Positions 29,632-38,844 of a DNA stretch of 64,000 nucleotides are shown here, in pieces. Position 1 is the stretch's first letter; each line of letters opens with the position of its first letter. The stretch covers positions 1,490,501-1,554,500 of the forward strand of contig CP119314.1 in the NCBI GenBank assembly GCA_029202385.1. Reading direction: 5' to 3'. The DNA comes from Candidatus Sphingomonas phytovorans. Lineage in GTDB: Bacteria > Pseudomonadota > Alphaproteobacteria > Sphingomonadales > Sphingomonadaceae. The translations under genes and the position numbers were made by a program. The notes under the pieces were generated by a model. That model saw only the letters and a program-made list of their open reading frames with translations. It did no database searches and was not told the DNA's origin.

Positions 29632-30874
29632 AGCGCAACACCTGCACGGGATCGGTGCTCGCCGCCTTGAACGCCGGATAGAGCGTGGCGAGGAAGGTAA
29701 GCAGGAAAGCGATCAGTACGATCGCGATCATCTCGAACGGATCGGTCTTTGACGGCAGGATCGTCAGGTAGCGGATCGTGGGATCCCACAGATTCTGCCC
29801 GCTGATCCACTGGACGAAATCGACCACATTCTGGCGGAAGACGAGGAAGGTGAAGCCAAGCACTAACCCCGCAAGGATGCCCAGCACGCCGATCGTCGTG
29901 CCCACCGTCATGAAGATCCGGATCATCCCAGTCCGCGTCGCCCCCATGGTGCGCAGGATCGCGATGTCGCGCGTCTTCGCCCGCACCAGCATGATCAGCG
30001 ACGAGGCGATGTTGAATGCGGCGACCAGGATGATGATGCACAGCACGCAGAACATCACCACCCGCTCGATCGCCAGCGCCTCGAACAATTGAGCGTTCAT
30101 CTGCCGCCAGTCGGCGATCACCGCCCTGCCCGCGACCTTGTCGGCAAGGGGCGCGAGAATTCTCCCCACCCGGTCGGCATCGGCCGTCTGAAGCTCGACC
30201 ATGCCCACCGAATCGCCCATCATCAGCAGGGTCTGGGCATCCGGCATCGGCATGACGACATAGGCCTTGTCATAGTCATAGACGCCGATCTCGAAGATGG
30301 CGCCGACCGTGTAGGAGACGATGCGCGGCACCGTGCCGAAAGGGGTGGTCTGCCCCTGCGGGCTGATCAGCGAAATCTCGCTGCCGACCTGTGCGCCCAG
30401 CGCCTCGGCCAGCTTCGATCCGATCGCGATCCTGCCGCTGCCGTCGGTGAGACTGGCGAGCGATCCCATCACCACCTTCGAATTGATCGTCGCGTTGCGG
30501 CGGATATCCTCCACCCGCATGCCGCGGACCAGCACGGCCTCGACCCGGCCGTTATAGCTCGTCATCAGCGGTTGCTCGATCAGCGGCGTCGCGCTGGTCA
30601 CACCGGGCGTCGCCTTTGCCAGGTCGACGACGCGGCGCCAGTCGGGAAGCTCGCCGCCAATGCCCTGCACCACCGCATGGCCATTCAGCCCGACGATCTT
30701 GTCGAACAGCTCGGCCCGAAAGCCGTTCATCACGCTCATCACGATCACCAGCGCGGCGACGCCGAGCATGACGGCGCCGAGGCTGAAACCGGCGACGAGC
30801 AGGATGAAAGCCTCGCCCTTGCCCGGCAGCAGATAGCGGCGGGCGATCATGCGTTCATAGCGCGACAGGATCAT
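29624..30874 (-). CDS. lolC: Lipoprotein-releasing system membrane protein LolC/LolE type
   Basis: 416 residues with the MacB/FtsX topology: one N-terminal helix ([20 protein letters not shown]), a large periplasmic domain (about 50-265), and three C-terminal helices around 275-400. The [26 protein letters not shown] coupling region contacts LolD. A single gene stands in for separate lolC and lolE, as in many alphaproteobacteria, so a homodimer is expected. It is the first gene of the pair; the 415-base gap upstream contains the RNA candidate on the other strand. Confidence 0.93.
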   Translation of the reverse strand: MILSRYERMIARRYLLPGKGEAFILLVAGFSLGAVMLGVAALVIVMSVMNGFRAELFDKIVGLNGHAVVQGIGGELPDWRRVVDLAKATPGVTSATPLIEQPLMTSYNGRVEAVLVRGMRVEDIRRNATINSKVVMGSLASLTDGSGRIAIGSKLAEALGAQVGSEISLISPQGQTTPFGTVPRIVSYTVGAIFEIGVYDYDKAYVVMPMPDAQTLLMMGDSVGMVELQTADADRVGRILAPLADKVAGRAVIADWRQMNAQLFEALAIERVVMFCVLCIIILVAAFNIASSLIMLVRAKTRDIAILRTMGATRTGMIRIFMTVGTTIGVLGILAGLVLGFTFLVFRQNVVDFVQWISGQNLWDPTIRYLTILPSKTDPFEMIAIVLIAFLLTFLATLYPAFKAASTDPVQVLRYE

Positions 30875-31029
30875 GATGTTCGGAACAACCCGTCCGTGTA
30901 AGATCGACTCGCTCTAGGCTGCACATGCGCGGCTGGCAACTGAAGCCGCGTGTTGCGCAATCGCCACAGGGTCGCCGCAATCCGCCCCACCCTGCCACAT
31001 TCCCGGTGACAAAGCGCGGGGTCGATCCT

Positions 31030-31183
31030 AGCGTTGGGCCACTGAGACACAGGCAACGGCCGTGGTTCGGGGAATGCTTTCAGTTCCGCCCATCAGGGTG
31101 TGTAGCGGAAGCGGGACAAGGGGGCTGACGAGCAGTCGTCACGCAGGCGCCCGGGCTGGAAACGGCCCGGGCGTTTGGTTTTT
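31030..31183 (+). ncRNA. Candidate structured small RNA ending at an intrinsic terminator
   Basis: The 415-base gap between lolC and the TonB receptor has no supportable gene. Its plus strand has four successive hairpins: CGTTG/CAACG at 31032-31058, TTCCGC/GCGGAA at 31084-31110, TGACGA/TCGTCA at 31126-31141, then a 9-bp GC stem with a T-run. Both flanking genes are on the minus strand, so a plus-strand terminator here needs its own transcript. I could not match it to 6S, SRP, tmRNA or RNase P RNA. The 5' end is a guess. Confidence 0.42.
31148..31183 (+). terminator. Intrinsic terminator (3' end of RNA candidate)
   Basis: Perfect 9-bp stem CGCCCGGGC at 31148-31156 with GCCCGGGCG at 31165-31173 around an 8-base loop, followed by TTTGGTTTTT on the plus strand. 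On the minus strand no T-run follows the stem, so it is not a good terminator for the TonB receptor gene. Confidence 0.75.
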
Positions 31184-31289
31184 CAAAAAACCGCGATCTT
31201 TGCTTCCGGCCAATGGCAGCCCATCAAAAAATGGCATTGGTGCTGGCCGCAACCCCGGCGCGCGCCGGAGTTGCGGTCCTGCGAAACCG

Positions 31290-33773
31290 TCAGAAGGATT
31301 TGCTGATGGTGCCCCCGAAAGTGCGCGGGTCACCGGGCTGGCCGACGATCAGGCCGGTGCTGCCCGACTGAGTCGACAACAGTTCGAAATAATCGCGGTT
31401 GAAGGCGTTGCGGACCCAGGCGAAGACGTTGAAGTCATTCTTGCGATAGCCCAGGCGGAAGTTCGACAACGAACCTCCCTCGATCCAGGTATAGGCCGAG
31501 GGCGACGGGTTTGACGAGAAACGCGAGCGATAACTGCCGTCGTAGCCGACATAGACCTCGCCGCCCGACCCGCCGACCGGCACATTATATTCGCCGCCGA
31601 ACGAGAAGGACCATTTGGAGATGCCCGGCAGACGCTGACCCGAGATATCGCAGACCACGGGGCTCAGGGCGCCGGGTACCCCGGCGGCCCCAGGTGTACC
31701 GGTCGTCACGGTACCGCCGGAAAGCTCGGGCGGGCACGGTGCGTTCGTGAACTTCTGATAGATCGCGTCGGTGTAAGCACCGTTCACATAGAGGTTGAGG
31801 CGCTTGCTTGGCCGGAAGCTCGAGTCGAACTCGAACCCGCGGGACCGCACCTTGCCGGCATTGGCCAGATAGCCCCGGATCACGGTGAGCTGCCCGTTGT
31901 TCACCGTCGCCTGATAGTCGGAGATTTCGGTCCAGAAGCCAGCAAGGTTCAGCGTCACCCGGCGATCGAGGAATTGCGTCTTCAGGCCCAATTCGAACGC
32001 ATCGACCTTTTCGGGCTTAACCGTCTGCGTCGTCAGATCGACGGCAGTGCCGAGAGCGTTGAGCGGCAGGCCGGACAGGTTGATGCCGCCCGACTTGAAG
32101 CTTTTCGAATAAGTCGCGTAGCCGTGTACGTCGTGGGAGAAGTCATAGGAGGCAGTGATGTCACCCGACACATTCCAGGCGCTGAAGCGAGGTGCGTAGC
32201 TCTGCGGCGCCAGCGTCGCAGCCTGGTCCGCATTGAGCGTCGTGCTACCATTTCCGGTAGTAACAACAGAAAGATACGAGCCACTCTTCTTATCGTAGTT
32301 GAGACGCAGGCCGGGCTGAATGTGAAAGCCGTCAGCGGCTTCCCAGTTGAGCTTGCCGAACACCGCGAAGCTCGTGTTGTCGAAACTGATCGTGTTGGTC
32401 GATGTCAGGCCGTTCAGAACCGCGGGGTTGCAGGCATTCGCCGTTGGCGTGGCGCAGCCGCTCGAGCCGACCGGCACGTTGCCGGGGTTGAGCAGCCAGC
32501 GGCTCGCCGCCGAGCCCTGCACCTGCGACCCCTGAGTATTGATCGTCTGATGGAAGAAGAAGGCACCGACGGTATATTGGAGCTTGTTCGAGCCGTTCGA
32601 AGCAAGGCGGATTTCCTGCGACACCTGCTTCTGCTGCGACGGATTCTGCGACACCGTCGTGATCGGCAGGCCGATAAAGTCGCGGTCGTTCTGCGGCTGC
32701 CAGTCCCAATAGCGCCACGCGCTGACCGAGGTCAGCGTCGCGAAGCCGACATCCCAGTTGGCGACCAGCGACACCCCGCCGATTTCCTGCCGGGACTTGA
32801 TGCTCGCATCGAGATCGGTGACTCTATCGAACGGATTCTTGCTGGGCGGGGAATAACCGAAAGCGGCCGCGAGCGCGTCATATTGGCGATTGAGCGGCCG
32901 TTGGGTACGGCCGACACGCGCATAATATTGCACGCAGCAATCCGGGCTCTGCACATTGAAGTCGCCTGACAAGGTCAGGTCGAGTGTATCGGTCGCTTTC
33001 CACAGCAATGCGCCGCGCAGACCCAGGTTGCGCTGGCGATGCAGATATTTGTCGCTGGTAACATCGTAGATCGTCCCCTTACGCGTGGTCGCGGATGCCG
33101 ACAGGCGCAAAGCGAGATTGTCGGCCAGCGGGCCCGAGGCAGAAGCCTTGGCCTGGACGAAGTCGTAATTGCCGCCGCTCACTTCGACCCTGGCTTCCGG
33201 CGAGAAGCTGGGTGCACGGGTGGTGATGTTGAGCGCGCCCGCCGTGGTGTTCTTGCCGTACAGCGTACCCTGCGGGCCGCGCAGCACCTCGACTCGCTCG
33301 ACATCGACGAAGTCGAAGGTCGAGGCACCGATCCGGCCGATATAGACGCCGTCGACATAGAAGCCGACGCCTTGCTCAATGCCGTCATTGGTAAGGCCGA
33401 ACGGCGCGCCCAGACCACGGATGTTGATCGCCGAGTTGCGCGGATTGCTCGAATAGAATTGCAGCGACGGCAGCTGCTGCTGAAGCCGGTTGACGTTGAA
33501 TGCGCCGCTCTTCTGCAATTCCTCGCCACCGATCACTGACAGGGCGATCGGCACTTCCTGCACACGCTCCGTACGCCGGCGCGCCGTGACGACGATGTCG
33601 CCGGCTCCGCCGGATTTCTCCGCAGCCTCATCCTCCGGTGCCTCATCGGCCACAGGCGTCGTGACTGCAGCGGTCGCAGCAACCGCTGACGCCGCACCCG
33701 CATCAGTGATCACCACCGTCTGGGAGGCGAGCGCAGTCTGGGCAAGCAACAACATGGGCAGAGTGGCGAGCAT
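31290..33773 (-). CDS. TonB-dependent outer-membrane receptor
   Basis: 827 residues. A signal peptide (MLATLPMLLLAQTALA) is followed by an Ala/Glu-rich stretch, a TonB box-like DIVVTARRRTERVQ, a plug domain (INIRGLGAPFG, VDGVYIGR, VEVLRGPQGTLYGKNTTAG) and a 22-strand barrel ending in Phe (GGTISKSF). It should import a large substrate using TonB energy. Sphingomonads have many such receptors, for siderophores, vitamins or plant compounds; two Cys pairs in extracellular loops are visible, but substrate cannot be assigned. No transport genes flank it. Confidence 0.93.
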   Translation of the reverse strand: MLATLPMLLLAQTALASQTVVITDAGAASAVAATAAVTTPVADEAPEDEAAEKSGGAGDIVVTARRRTERVQEVPIALSVIGGEELQKSGAFNVNRLQQQLPSLQFYSSNPRNSAINIRGLGAPFGLTNDGIEQGVGFYVDGVYIGRIGASTFDFVDVERVEVLRGPQGTLYGKNTTAGALNITTRAPSFSPEARVEVSGGNYDFVQAKASASGPLADNLALRLSASATTRKGTIYDVTSDKYLHRQRNLGLRGALLWKATDTLDLTLSGDFNVQSPDCCVQYYARVGRTQRPLNRQYDALAAAFGYSPPSKNPFDRVTDLDASIKSRQEIGGVSLVANWDVGFATLTSVSAWRYWDWQPQNDRDFIGLPITTVSQNPSQQKQVSQEIRLASNGSNKLQYTVGAFFFHQTINTQGSQVQGSAASRWLLNPGNVPVGSSGCATPTANACNPAVLNGLTSTNTISFDNTSFAVFGKLNWEAADGFHIQPGLRLNYDKKSGSYLSVVTTGNGSTTLNADQAATLAPQSYAPRFSAWNVSGDITASYDFSHDVHGYATYSKSFKSGGINLSGLPLNALGTAVDLTTQTVKPEKVDAFELGLKTQFLDRRVTLNLAGFWTEISDYQATVNNGQLTVIRGYLANAGKVRSRGFEFDSSFRPSKRLNLYVNGAYTDAIYQKFTNAPCPPELSGGTVTTGTPGAAGVPGALSPVVCDISGQRLPGISKWSFSFGGEYNVPVGGSGGEVYVGYDGSYRSRFSSNPSPSAYTWIEGGSLSNFRLGYRKNDFNVFAWVRNAFNRDYFELLSTQSGSTGLIVGQPGDPRTFGGTISKSF

Positions 33774-33904
33774 TGATATCCCCTTTGGGCTCGTTGGTCC
33801 GAGTCGACACTATAATTCCCATCTAATCGCTATGGTTTCACCCCCGGAAGAACTTGCCGAGCGCAAAGCTGAACTTTCGCCCGCGGAAATCAGCCGTTTC
33901 ACCT

Positions 33905-33932
33905 CTTGAACCGGCGACGGAACGCCCCAGAT
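33905..33932 (+). promoter_or_regulatory. Possible heat-shock sigma-32 (RpoH) promoter for hsp20
   Basis: CTTGAAC at 33905-33911, 14 bases, then CCCAGAT at 33926-33932, close to the RpoH pattern CTTGAAA-N13-16-CCCATnT. It lies 99 bases upstream of the small heat-shock protein gene in the 257-base gap after the divergent TonB receptor gene. Confidence 0.45.
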
Positions 33933-34030
33933 CTGCGGTGCGCGGTGCCGATCGGGCCGCGTGAAGACCGGGTGTCGCGCCGTAGCGGGCACCCATGACG
34001 ACCATCTCGCTTTGAATTGAGGAGACTCAC

Positions 34031-34501
34031 ATGCGTCAGTTTGATTTGACCCCTTATCGCCGCTCCACCATCGGCTTCGACCGCCTGTTCGATATGCTCG
34101 AAGCCAGCGCGCGCCAGTCGGCGGTGGACAATTACCCCCCTTTCAACCTCGAGCGTCTCGCGGAAGACCGTTACCGGATCACTCTTGCCGTGGCCGGCTT
34201 CGGTCGCGACGAGATCGAGATCACCGCTCAGCAGAACCTGCTTCAGGTGAAGGGCAACAAGGCCGAGAAGGAAGGCGGCACGGCCAATTTCCTGCATCTT
34301 GGCATCGCCAACCGCAGTTTCGAGCGCCGCTTCGAGCTGGCCGATTTCGTCCGTGTCGACGATGCGCGGCTCAATGACGGTCTGCTGACGATCGAACTCG
34401 TCCGCGAGGTGCCTGAGGCGATGAAGCCCAAGACGGTCGCCATCAAGACGGGCGCGCCACTCGCCGCGGTCGACGACGGCAGGGACAGCGAAGCGGCATA
34501 A
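34031..34501 (+). CDS. Small heat-shock protein, Hsp20/IbpA family
   Basis: 156 residues with an alpha-crystallin domain (about 38-135): FNLERLAEDRYRITLAVAGF, EITAQQNLLQVKGNK, LADFVRVDDARLNDGLLTIEL. It starts MRQFDLTPYRRSTIGFDRLF, typical of bacterial IbpA proteins that hold unfolded clients for DnaK/ClpB. The IxI-type tail is replaced by VAIKTG. The ATG at 34031 follows TGAGGAGA. An RpoH-like promoter lies upstream and a strong terminator follows, so it is a single-gene unit. Confidence 0.93.
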   Translation: MRQFDLTPYRRSTIGFDRLFDMLEASARQSAVDNYPPFNLERLAEDRYRITLAVAGFGRDEIEITAQQNLLQVKGNKAEKEGGTANFLHLGIANRSFERRFELADFVRVDDARLNDGLLTIELVREVPEAMKPKTVAIKTGAPLAAVDDGRDSEAA

Positions 34502-34526
34502 GAGCCGTCGCCACTCCAGGCAGCAA

Positions 34527-34563
34527 GGGCGTCCGGACCATTCCGTCCGGGCGCCCCTTTTTT
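34527..34563 (+). terminator. Intrinsic terminator of hsp20
   Basis: 11-bp stem with one G-U pair, 34527-34537 with 34546-34556, 8-base loop, followed by a run of six T. It ends 10 bases before the EcfG-type promoter of the next gene. Confidence 0.88.
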
Positions 34564-34573
34564 GTCACATCCC

Positions 34574-34598
34574 GGAACCCTTGATCCAGATCAACGTT
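34574..34598 (+). promoter_or_regulatory. EcfG (general stress sigma factor) promoter, exact consensus
   Basis: GGAAC at 34574-34578, a 16-base spacer, then CGTT at 34595-34598. This is the alphaproteobacterial PhyR-NepR-EcfG consensus. It lies 36 bases upstream of the 76-residue gene at 34635 and directly after the hsp20 terminator, which supports a dedicated promoter. Confidence 0.72.
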
Positions 34599-34634
34599 TT
34601 AGCGTGAACAGGCTTTGTTCCACGGGGGCTTCAG

Positions 34635-34865
34635 ATGAGAGGGCGAATCGAATCCGTCGAACCGCCGGTCGATCCGGCGCTGCTGGCAATCCCGCAGCCG
34701 GAAATGACGCTGGCGGAAAGTCCCGAGGTGGCCACGCTGCACAGGCTGGCCGAACGGTGCCGCCGGCTGGCGACCACCGTCGGGGACCGCCATACCGTCG
34801 AAACCCTCATCACCATGGCTCAGGAATATGAGGCCCAGGCCGACCTGGCCGATACGTCTCACTAA
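34635..34865 (+). CDS. Small hypothetical protein under a likely stress promoter
   Basis: 76 residues, cytoplasmic, acidic and helical (TLHRLAERCRRLATTVGDRH and LITMAQEYEAQADLAD). No domain was recognised; the single Cys sits in the central helix. The C-terminal half resembles short helical proteins that carry a MAxEYExxA pattern. The EcfG-type promoter at 34574-34598 points to induction in the general stress response, next to hsp20. It converges on pyrG, with 37 bases between them. Confidence 0.72.
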   Translation: MRGRIESVEPPVDPALLAIPQPEMTLAESPEVATLHRLAERCRRLATTVGDRHTVETLITMAQEYEAQADLADTSH

Positions 34866-34902
34866 CGGACGGCTCGCGCTCCGGCCCGTGGATTAGCCGT
34901 TC

Positions 34903-36537
34903 CTAGACCAGCCGCGATTGTCTTACCGCCGCTCCGATGAAGCTCGCGAACAGCGGATGCGGATCGAACGGTTTAGACTTCAGTTCCGGGTGGAACTGCA
35001 CGCCGACGAACCAGGGATGATCGGGCCGCTCGACGATTTCCGGCAGCATCCCGTCTGGCGACATGCCCGAAAAGACCAGCCCGCCCTTTTCCAGCGCGTC
35101 GCGATAGCCGGTATTGACCTCATAGCGATGCCGGTGCCGCTCCGAGATATCGGTCGCGTCGTAGATCGAGGCGACCACGCTGTTGCCATCGAGCTTCGCG
35201 TCATAGGCACCGAGCCGCATCGTGCCGCCCAGATCGCCGCCTTCCTCGCGCTTTTCGATACCGGCCCCGGTCATCCATTCGGTGATCATGCCGACGACCG
35301 GCTCATCGGTCGGGCCGAACTCCGTCGAGCTTGCATCCTTGATGTCGGCCAAATTCCGCGCACCCTCGACACAGGCCATCTGCATGCCGAAGCAGATTCC
35401 GAAATAGGGGATTTCCCGCTCGCGCGCGAACCGGACGCTGGCGATCTTGCCCTCGGCACCGCGTTCGCCGAACGCACCAGGAACCAGGATCGCGTTCATC
35501 GGCTCGAGCTTGGCCGCGATGTCATTGTCCTCGGACTCGAACAGCTCGGCGTCGATCCACTCGATGTTGACCTTGACCCGGTTGGCGATGCCGCCATGCA
35601 CCAGCGCTTCGTTCAGCGACTTGTACGCGTCCTGCAGCCCGACATATTTGCCGACCACGCCGACCGTGACCTCGCCCTCCGGATTGGTGAGGCGATCGAC
35701 GATGTCGGACCAGCGCGACAGGTCAGGCGCCGGGCCGGGCTCGATGTCGAAGGCCCGAAGCACCTCGGCGTCCAGCCCTTCGGCGTGATATTGCATCGGC
35801 ACGGCGTAGATGCTTTTCGCGTCGAGCGCCGGGATCACCGCTTCCTTGCGGACGTTGCAGAACAGGGCGATCTTGGCCCGGTCGCTGGCCGGAAGCGGCT
35901 GCTCGCACCGACAGACCAGCACGTCGGGCTGGACGCCAAGCGCCGCAAGCTCGCGCACTGAATGCTGGGTCGGCTTTGTCTTCAACTCGCCCGCCGCCGC
36001 GATGTACGGCACCAGGGTGACATGGATGCTGACCGACTGGCCACGGCCAAGATCGTTCCTGAGCTGACGGATCGCCTCGATGAACGGCAGCGATTCGATA
36101 TCGCCGACGGTGCCGCCGATCTCGCACAGCACGAAGTCGAGATCGTCGGTCTCGGCCTGCGCGAATTCCTTGATCGCGTCGGTGACGTGGGGGATCACCT
36201 GTACGGTCGCGCCGAGATAGTCGCCGCGGCGTTCCCGCGTGATGATCTGCTGATAGATGCGGCCGGAGGTGATGTTGTCCGACTGGCGCGAGGCGACGCC
36301 GGTGAACCGCTCATAATGGCCGAGATCGAGATCGGTCTCTGCCCCGTCGTCGGTCACATAGACTTCGCCATGCTGATAGGGCGACATCGTGCCGGGATCG
36401 ACGTTCAGATAGGGGTCGAACTTGCGGATGCGCACGCGATACCCGCGCGCCTGCAGGAGAGCCGCAAGGCTCGCCGCCATCAAACCTTTACCGAGCGAGG
36501 AGACCACGCCGCCGGTGATAAAAATAAACCGCGCCAT
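34903..36537 (-). CDS. pyrG: CTP synthase
   Basis: PyrG makes CTP from UTP, ATP and glutamine. The 544-residue protein has the amidoligase domain ([50 protein letters not shown]) and a C-terminal class I glutaminase domain with the nucleophile in [16 protein letters not shown] and the His/Glu pair in [10 protein letters not shown]. Length is standard. It lies 88 bases downstream of secG on the same strand, a common alphaproteobacterial pairing. Confidence 0.97.
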   Translation of the reverse strand: MARFIFITGGVVSSLGKGLMAASLAALLQARGYRVRIRKFDPYLNVDPGTMSPYQHGEVYVTDDGAETDLDLGHYERFTGVASRQSDNITSGRIYQQIITRERRGDYLGATVQVIPHVTDAIKEFAQAETDDLDFVLCEIGGTVGDIESLPFIEAIRQLRNDLGRGQSVSIHVTLVPYIAAAGELKTKPTQHSVRELAALGVQPDVLVCRCEQPLPASDRAKIALFCNVRKEAVIPALDAKSIYAVPMQYHAEGLDAEVLRAFDIEPGPAPDLSRWSDIVDRLTNPEGEVTVGVVGKYVGLQDAYKSLNEALVHGGIANRVKVNIEWIDAELFESEDNDIAAKLEPMNAILVPGAFGERGAEGKIASVRFAREREIPYFGICFGMQMACVEGARNLADIKDASSTEFGPTDEPVVGMITEWMTGAGIEKREEGGDLGGTMRLGAYDAKLDGNSVVASIYDATDISERHRHRYEVNTGYRDALEKGGLVFSGMSPDGMLPEIVERPDHPWFVGVQFHPELKSKPFDPHPLFASFIGAAVRQSRLV

Positions 36538-36625
36538 GGGAGAAAAGGCCTAGCGTCAACATGGGTCGCGCGACAAGCGCGCGACTCCACTTCCGTTACA
36601 AAAAAATGCGAAAGGGGGCCCGCGC

Positions 36626-36985
36626 TTACTGCGCGAGCGGGACCGCGCTGTTGCTGGCAGGTGCCGGTGCGGTCGTAGGTTGCGCCGCCGGTGGCGGCGG
36701 CAGGACACCGGCCGCGGCAGGAGGCGTCCTGGCCAGGGTCGGATCGATCTTCGCGGTGTTGTGGCCCATCGAGGCAATCACCGCGAGCACGATCGCCAGT
36801 CCGACGAACAAAGACGCCAGTATCGAGGTGGCGCGAGTCAGGAAATCCGCCGCGCCCCGCGCCGACATCAGACCGGAGGGGCTGCCGCCCATGCCAAGCC
36901 CGCCGCCTTCCGAGCGCTGCATCAGGATCACGGTCACCAGGCTGGCGGCGATGATCGCATGGACGACGAGAAGGAACTTGAACAT
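36626..36985 (-). CDS. secG: Preprotein translocase subunit SecG
   Basis: 119 residues. The ATG at 36985 gives the SecG fold: first helix MFKFLLVVHAIIAASLVTVI, the loop LMQRSEGGGLGMGGSPSGLM, and a second helix SILASLFVGLAIVLAVIA. A Pro/Ala-rich C-terminal tail (about 35 residues) is typical of alphaproteobacteria. SecG supports SecYE during export. It should be co-transcribed with pyrG. Confidence 0.94.
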   Translation of the reverse strand: MFKFLLVVHAIIAASLVTVILMQRSEGGGLGMGGSPSGLMSARGAADFLTRATSILASLFVGLAIVLAVIASMGHNTAKIDPTLARTPPAAAGVLPPPPAAQPTTAPAPASNSAVPLAQ

Positions 36986-37018
36986 GAACGGGCGCAACCT
37001 GTGGCTTGGGAAGGCGGG

Positions 37019-37047
37019 CACATAGGCGAGCGAAGGCTCGCGATCAA
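37019..37047 (-). promoter_or_regulatory. Possible sigma-70 promoter for secG-pyrG
   Basis: Read on the minus strand: TTGATC, 17 bases, TATGTG, placed 34 bases upstream of the secG ATG. Spacing is ideal, but both hexamers are only partial matches. Confidence 0.35.
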
Positions 37048-37151
37048 CCGCAACCGGAAACAGGCAGGCCGGACATTTCGTTTCCGCACTGAAACCAGTG
37101 GCGATTATGAACGTTATAAGTCTGGTGCCCCAACGTGCGGGGCCTGGGCAA

Positions 37152-37523
37152 ATGTGGAATTTCTTCGTGGCCACTCTTCCTGATCGATCGCTTGGCGGCT
37201 GGATGCGGACGCTGGTGGATTATGTGAGGTCGGGCGAGCCCGACCTGACCAACCGGCAGATGGCGTTGTTGCTGGTGGTATATCTCAATCCCGGTCCCCA
37301 TACTGTGCGTGGACTCGCGCGTGTGCTGAACGTTTCGAAGCCGGTAGTGACGCGCGCCTTGAACAGGCTCGGTTCGCTCGGCTATCTGCGCCGACAGCGT
37401 GACGAAACCGACAAGCGCAACATATTCGTCGCGCGCACGTCTGAAGGGGCAGAATTTCTTGAAGAGTTTGGCCAGTTTATCGGTGATGCCGAACAGCCAG
37501 TCCACCAGCGGGCCTCAGCGTAG
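37152..37523 (+). CDS. Winged-helix (MarR-like) DNA-binding protein
   Basis: About 123 residues: LTNRQMALLLVVYLNPGPHT, then a recognition region VRGLARVLNVSKPVVTRALNRLGSLGYLRR and wing RDETDKRNIFVART. It resembles MarR-type regulators found beside SH3/NlpC-type genes in sphingomonads. ATGs at 37098 and 37107 are in frame, but TATAAG at 37112-37117 looks like a -10, so MWNFF at 37152 is preferred. A CACTG-AAAC-CAGTG palindrome just upstream may be its operator. The next gene begins inside its last 38 bases. Confidence 0.78.
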   Translation: MWNFFVATLPDRSLGGWMRTLVDYVRSGEPDLTNRQMALLLVVYLNPGPHTVRGLARVLNVSKPVVTRALNRLGSLGYLRRQRDETDKRNIFVARTSEGAEFLEEFGQFIGDAEQPVHQRASA

Positions 37524-37833
37524 GAGCTTCGCGCTTCTCGGGCCGTCCGCCGTTCTGGATCCGTTGCACGACGCCGTCAGGCGCGATGTCGCTGACATCC
37601 GCCTCGCCGACCGCGTGTTCGCCCCGCACTACGCCGCCCCCATGCCGCGTCGAATCGCGATTCAGGCGTCGCTTCTCGCAACCAGTGCCGGCGATGCGGC
37701 GATCCTGGCCGTGCTTCGTCCCGGCGATATCTTCGAGGTGCTTGATATCGCCGGCGGCAAGGCCTGGGGCATTGCGGTGGCGCAGAAACTGGTAGGCTAT
37801 ATCGACTCAGCCGCGCTGGAGCCCACGCAATGA
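37486..37833 (+). CDS. Stand-alone bacterial SH3-domain protein (NlpC/P60 N-domain-like)
   Basis: 115 residues. LDPLHDAVRRDVADIRLADRV-type start, FAPHYAAPMPRR, then an SH3-like barrel (AILAVLRPGDIFEVLDIAGG, WGIAVAQKLVGYIDSAAL). In alphaproteobacterial NlpC/P60 peptidases this segment is normally followed by the catalytic Cys-His domain, which is missing here; the gene stops and argC starts as ATGA. No signal peptide is seen. It could be a relic or a separate binding module. It overlaps the regulator gene by 38 bases in another frame. Confidence 0.7.
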   Translation: MPNSQSTSGPQRRSFALLGPSAVLDPLHDAVRRDVADIRLADRVFAPHYAAPMPRRIAIQASLLATSAGDAAILAVLRPGDIFEVLDIAGGKAWGIAVAQKLVGYIDSAALEPTQ

Positions 37834-38759
37834 CGGTGAAGGTCTTTATCGATGGCGCCGCCGGGACGACCGGCCTGGAGATTGGCGACCGGCTGAGCGG
37901 TCGCGACGATATCGAGCTGCTGACGTTGAGCGAATCGCGCCGCAAGGACGCGAAGGCCCGGGCGAAGCTGCTCAACGATGCCGATTTCGTCATTCTCTGC
38001 CTGCCCGACGATGCCGCGCGCGAAGCGGTCACGTTGATCGAGAACAGCCACACCCGGGTGATCGACGCCTCGACGGCCCACCGTGTCGGCGAAGGCTGGA
38101 CTTATGGCTTTCCGGAGCTCGAGCCCGGCCAGATGGCAGCGATCGCCGAGGCGCCGCGCGTTTCCAATCCCGGTTGCTATCCGACCGGATTCCTCGCGCT
38201 CGTCCGACCGCTGGTGCGTGCGGGACTGATCCCGGTCGACTGGCCGATCTCGGTCAATGCAGTCTCCGGCTATTCGGGTGGCGGCAAGTCGATGATCGCC
38301 GAGTTCGAAGGGCCCAACCCGCCACCCGCAGCGCGCCCCTATGCGCTGGGCCTGGCGCACAAGCATGTGCCCGAGATGCAGAAGCATGCCCGGCTTGAGC
38401 ATCTGCCGATCTTCACGCCTTCAGTCGTCAACACCTATCGCGGCATGATCGTCGAGGTGCCGCTGCCGCTCCACATGTTCGTGCGGCGCCCGACGCTCGT
38501 GGCCTGCGAGACGGTCCTGCGCGAGGCCTATAAGGATTCGCCGATCGTCCGGGTGGTGGAGGCTGATGCCGATACCGTGGCGATCGAGGACGATGCCGGC
38601 ACTGACCGGCTGACCCTTCGCGTCTGCGGCAATGCCGAGACCGGTCAGGCTCGCCTGATCGCGACGCTGGACAATCTCGGCAAGGGCGCCGCCGGGGCAG
38701 CCGTCCAGAACCTCAACATCATGGCCGGATTCGACCCCGTCGCCGGATTGGCGCTTTAA
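37830..38759 (+). CDS. argC: N-acetyl-gamma-glutamyl-phosphate reductase (type 2)
   Basis: ArgC reduces N-acetylglutamyl phosphate in arginine synthesis. The 309-residue protein is the short type 2 form: VFIDGAAGTTGLEIGDRL NADP loop, catalytic Cys116 in SNPGCYPTG, and SGYSGGGKSMIAEFEG. The ATG overlaps the SH3 gene stop by 4 bases. It precedes zwf by 85 bases; no other arg genes are nearby. Confidence 0.95.
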   Translation: MTVKVFIDGAAGTTGLEIGDRLSGRDDIELLTLSESRRKDAKARAKLLNDADFVILCLPDDAAREAVTLIENSHTRVIDASTAHRVGEGWTYGFPELEPGQMAAIAEAPRVSNPGCYPTGFLALVRPLVRAGLIPVDWPISVNAVSGYSGGGKSMIAEFEGPNPPPAARPYALGLAHKHVPEMQKHARLEHLPIFTPSVVNTYRGMIVEVPLPLHMFVRRPTLVACETVLREAYKDSPIVRVVEADADTVAIEDDAGTDRLTLRVCGNAETGQARLIATLDNLGKGAAGAAVQNLNIMAGFDPVAGLAL

Positions 38760-38844
38760 TCAGCCGGGCCGACTGCGTATTCACCTTGGCCCGGCGCGTC
38801 CGCGTCTGTTAGGCGCATCGGCTACACGGCCATCAGGAGACATT

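Noticed and set aside
31037..31077. Possible cobalamin riboswitch (GCCACTG followed by GGGAA) near the TonB receptor
   Set aside because: It is on the plus strand with no plus-strand gene downstream; the receptor is convergent, and the rest of the cobalamin core is missing.
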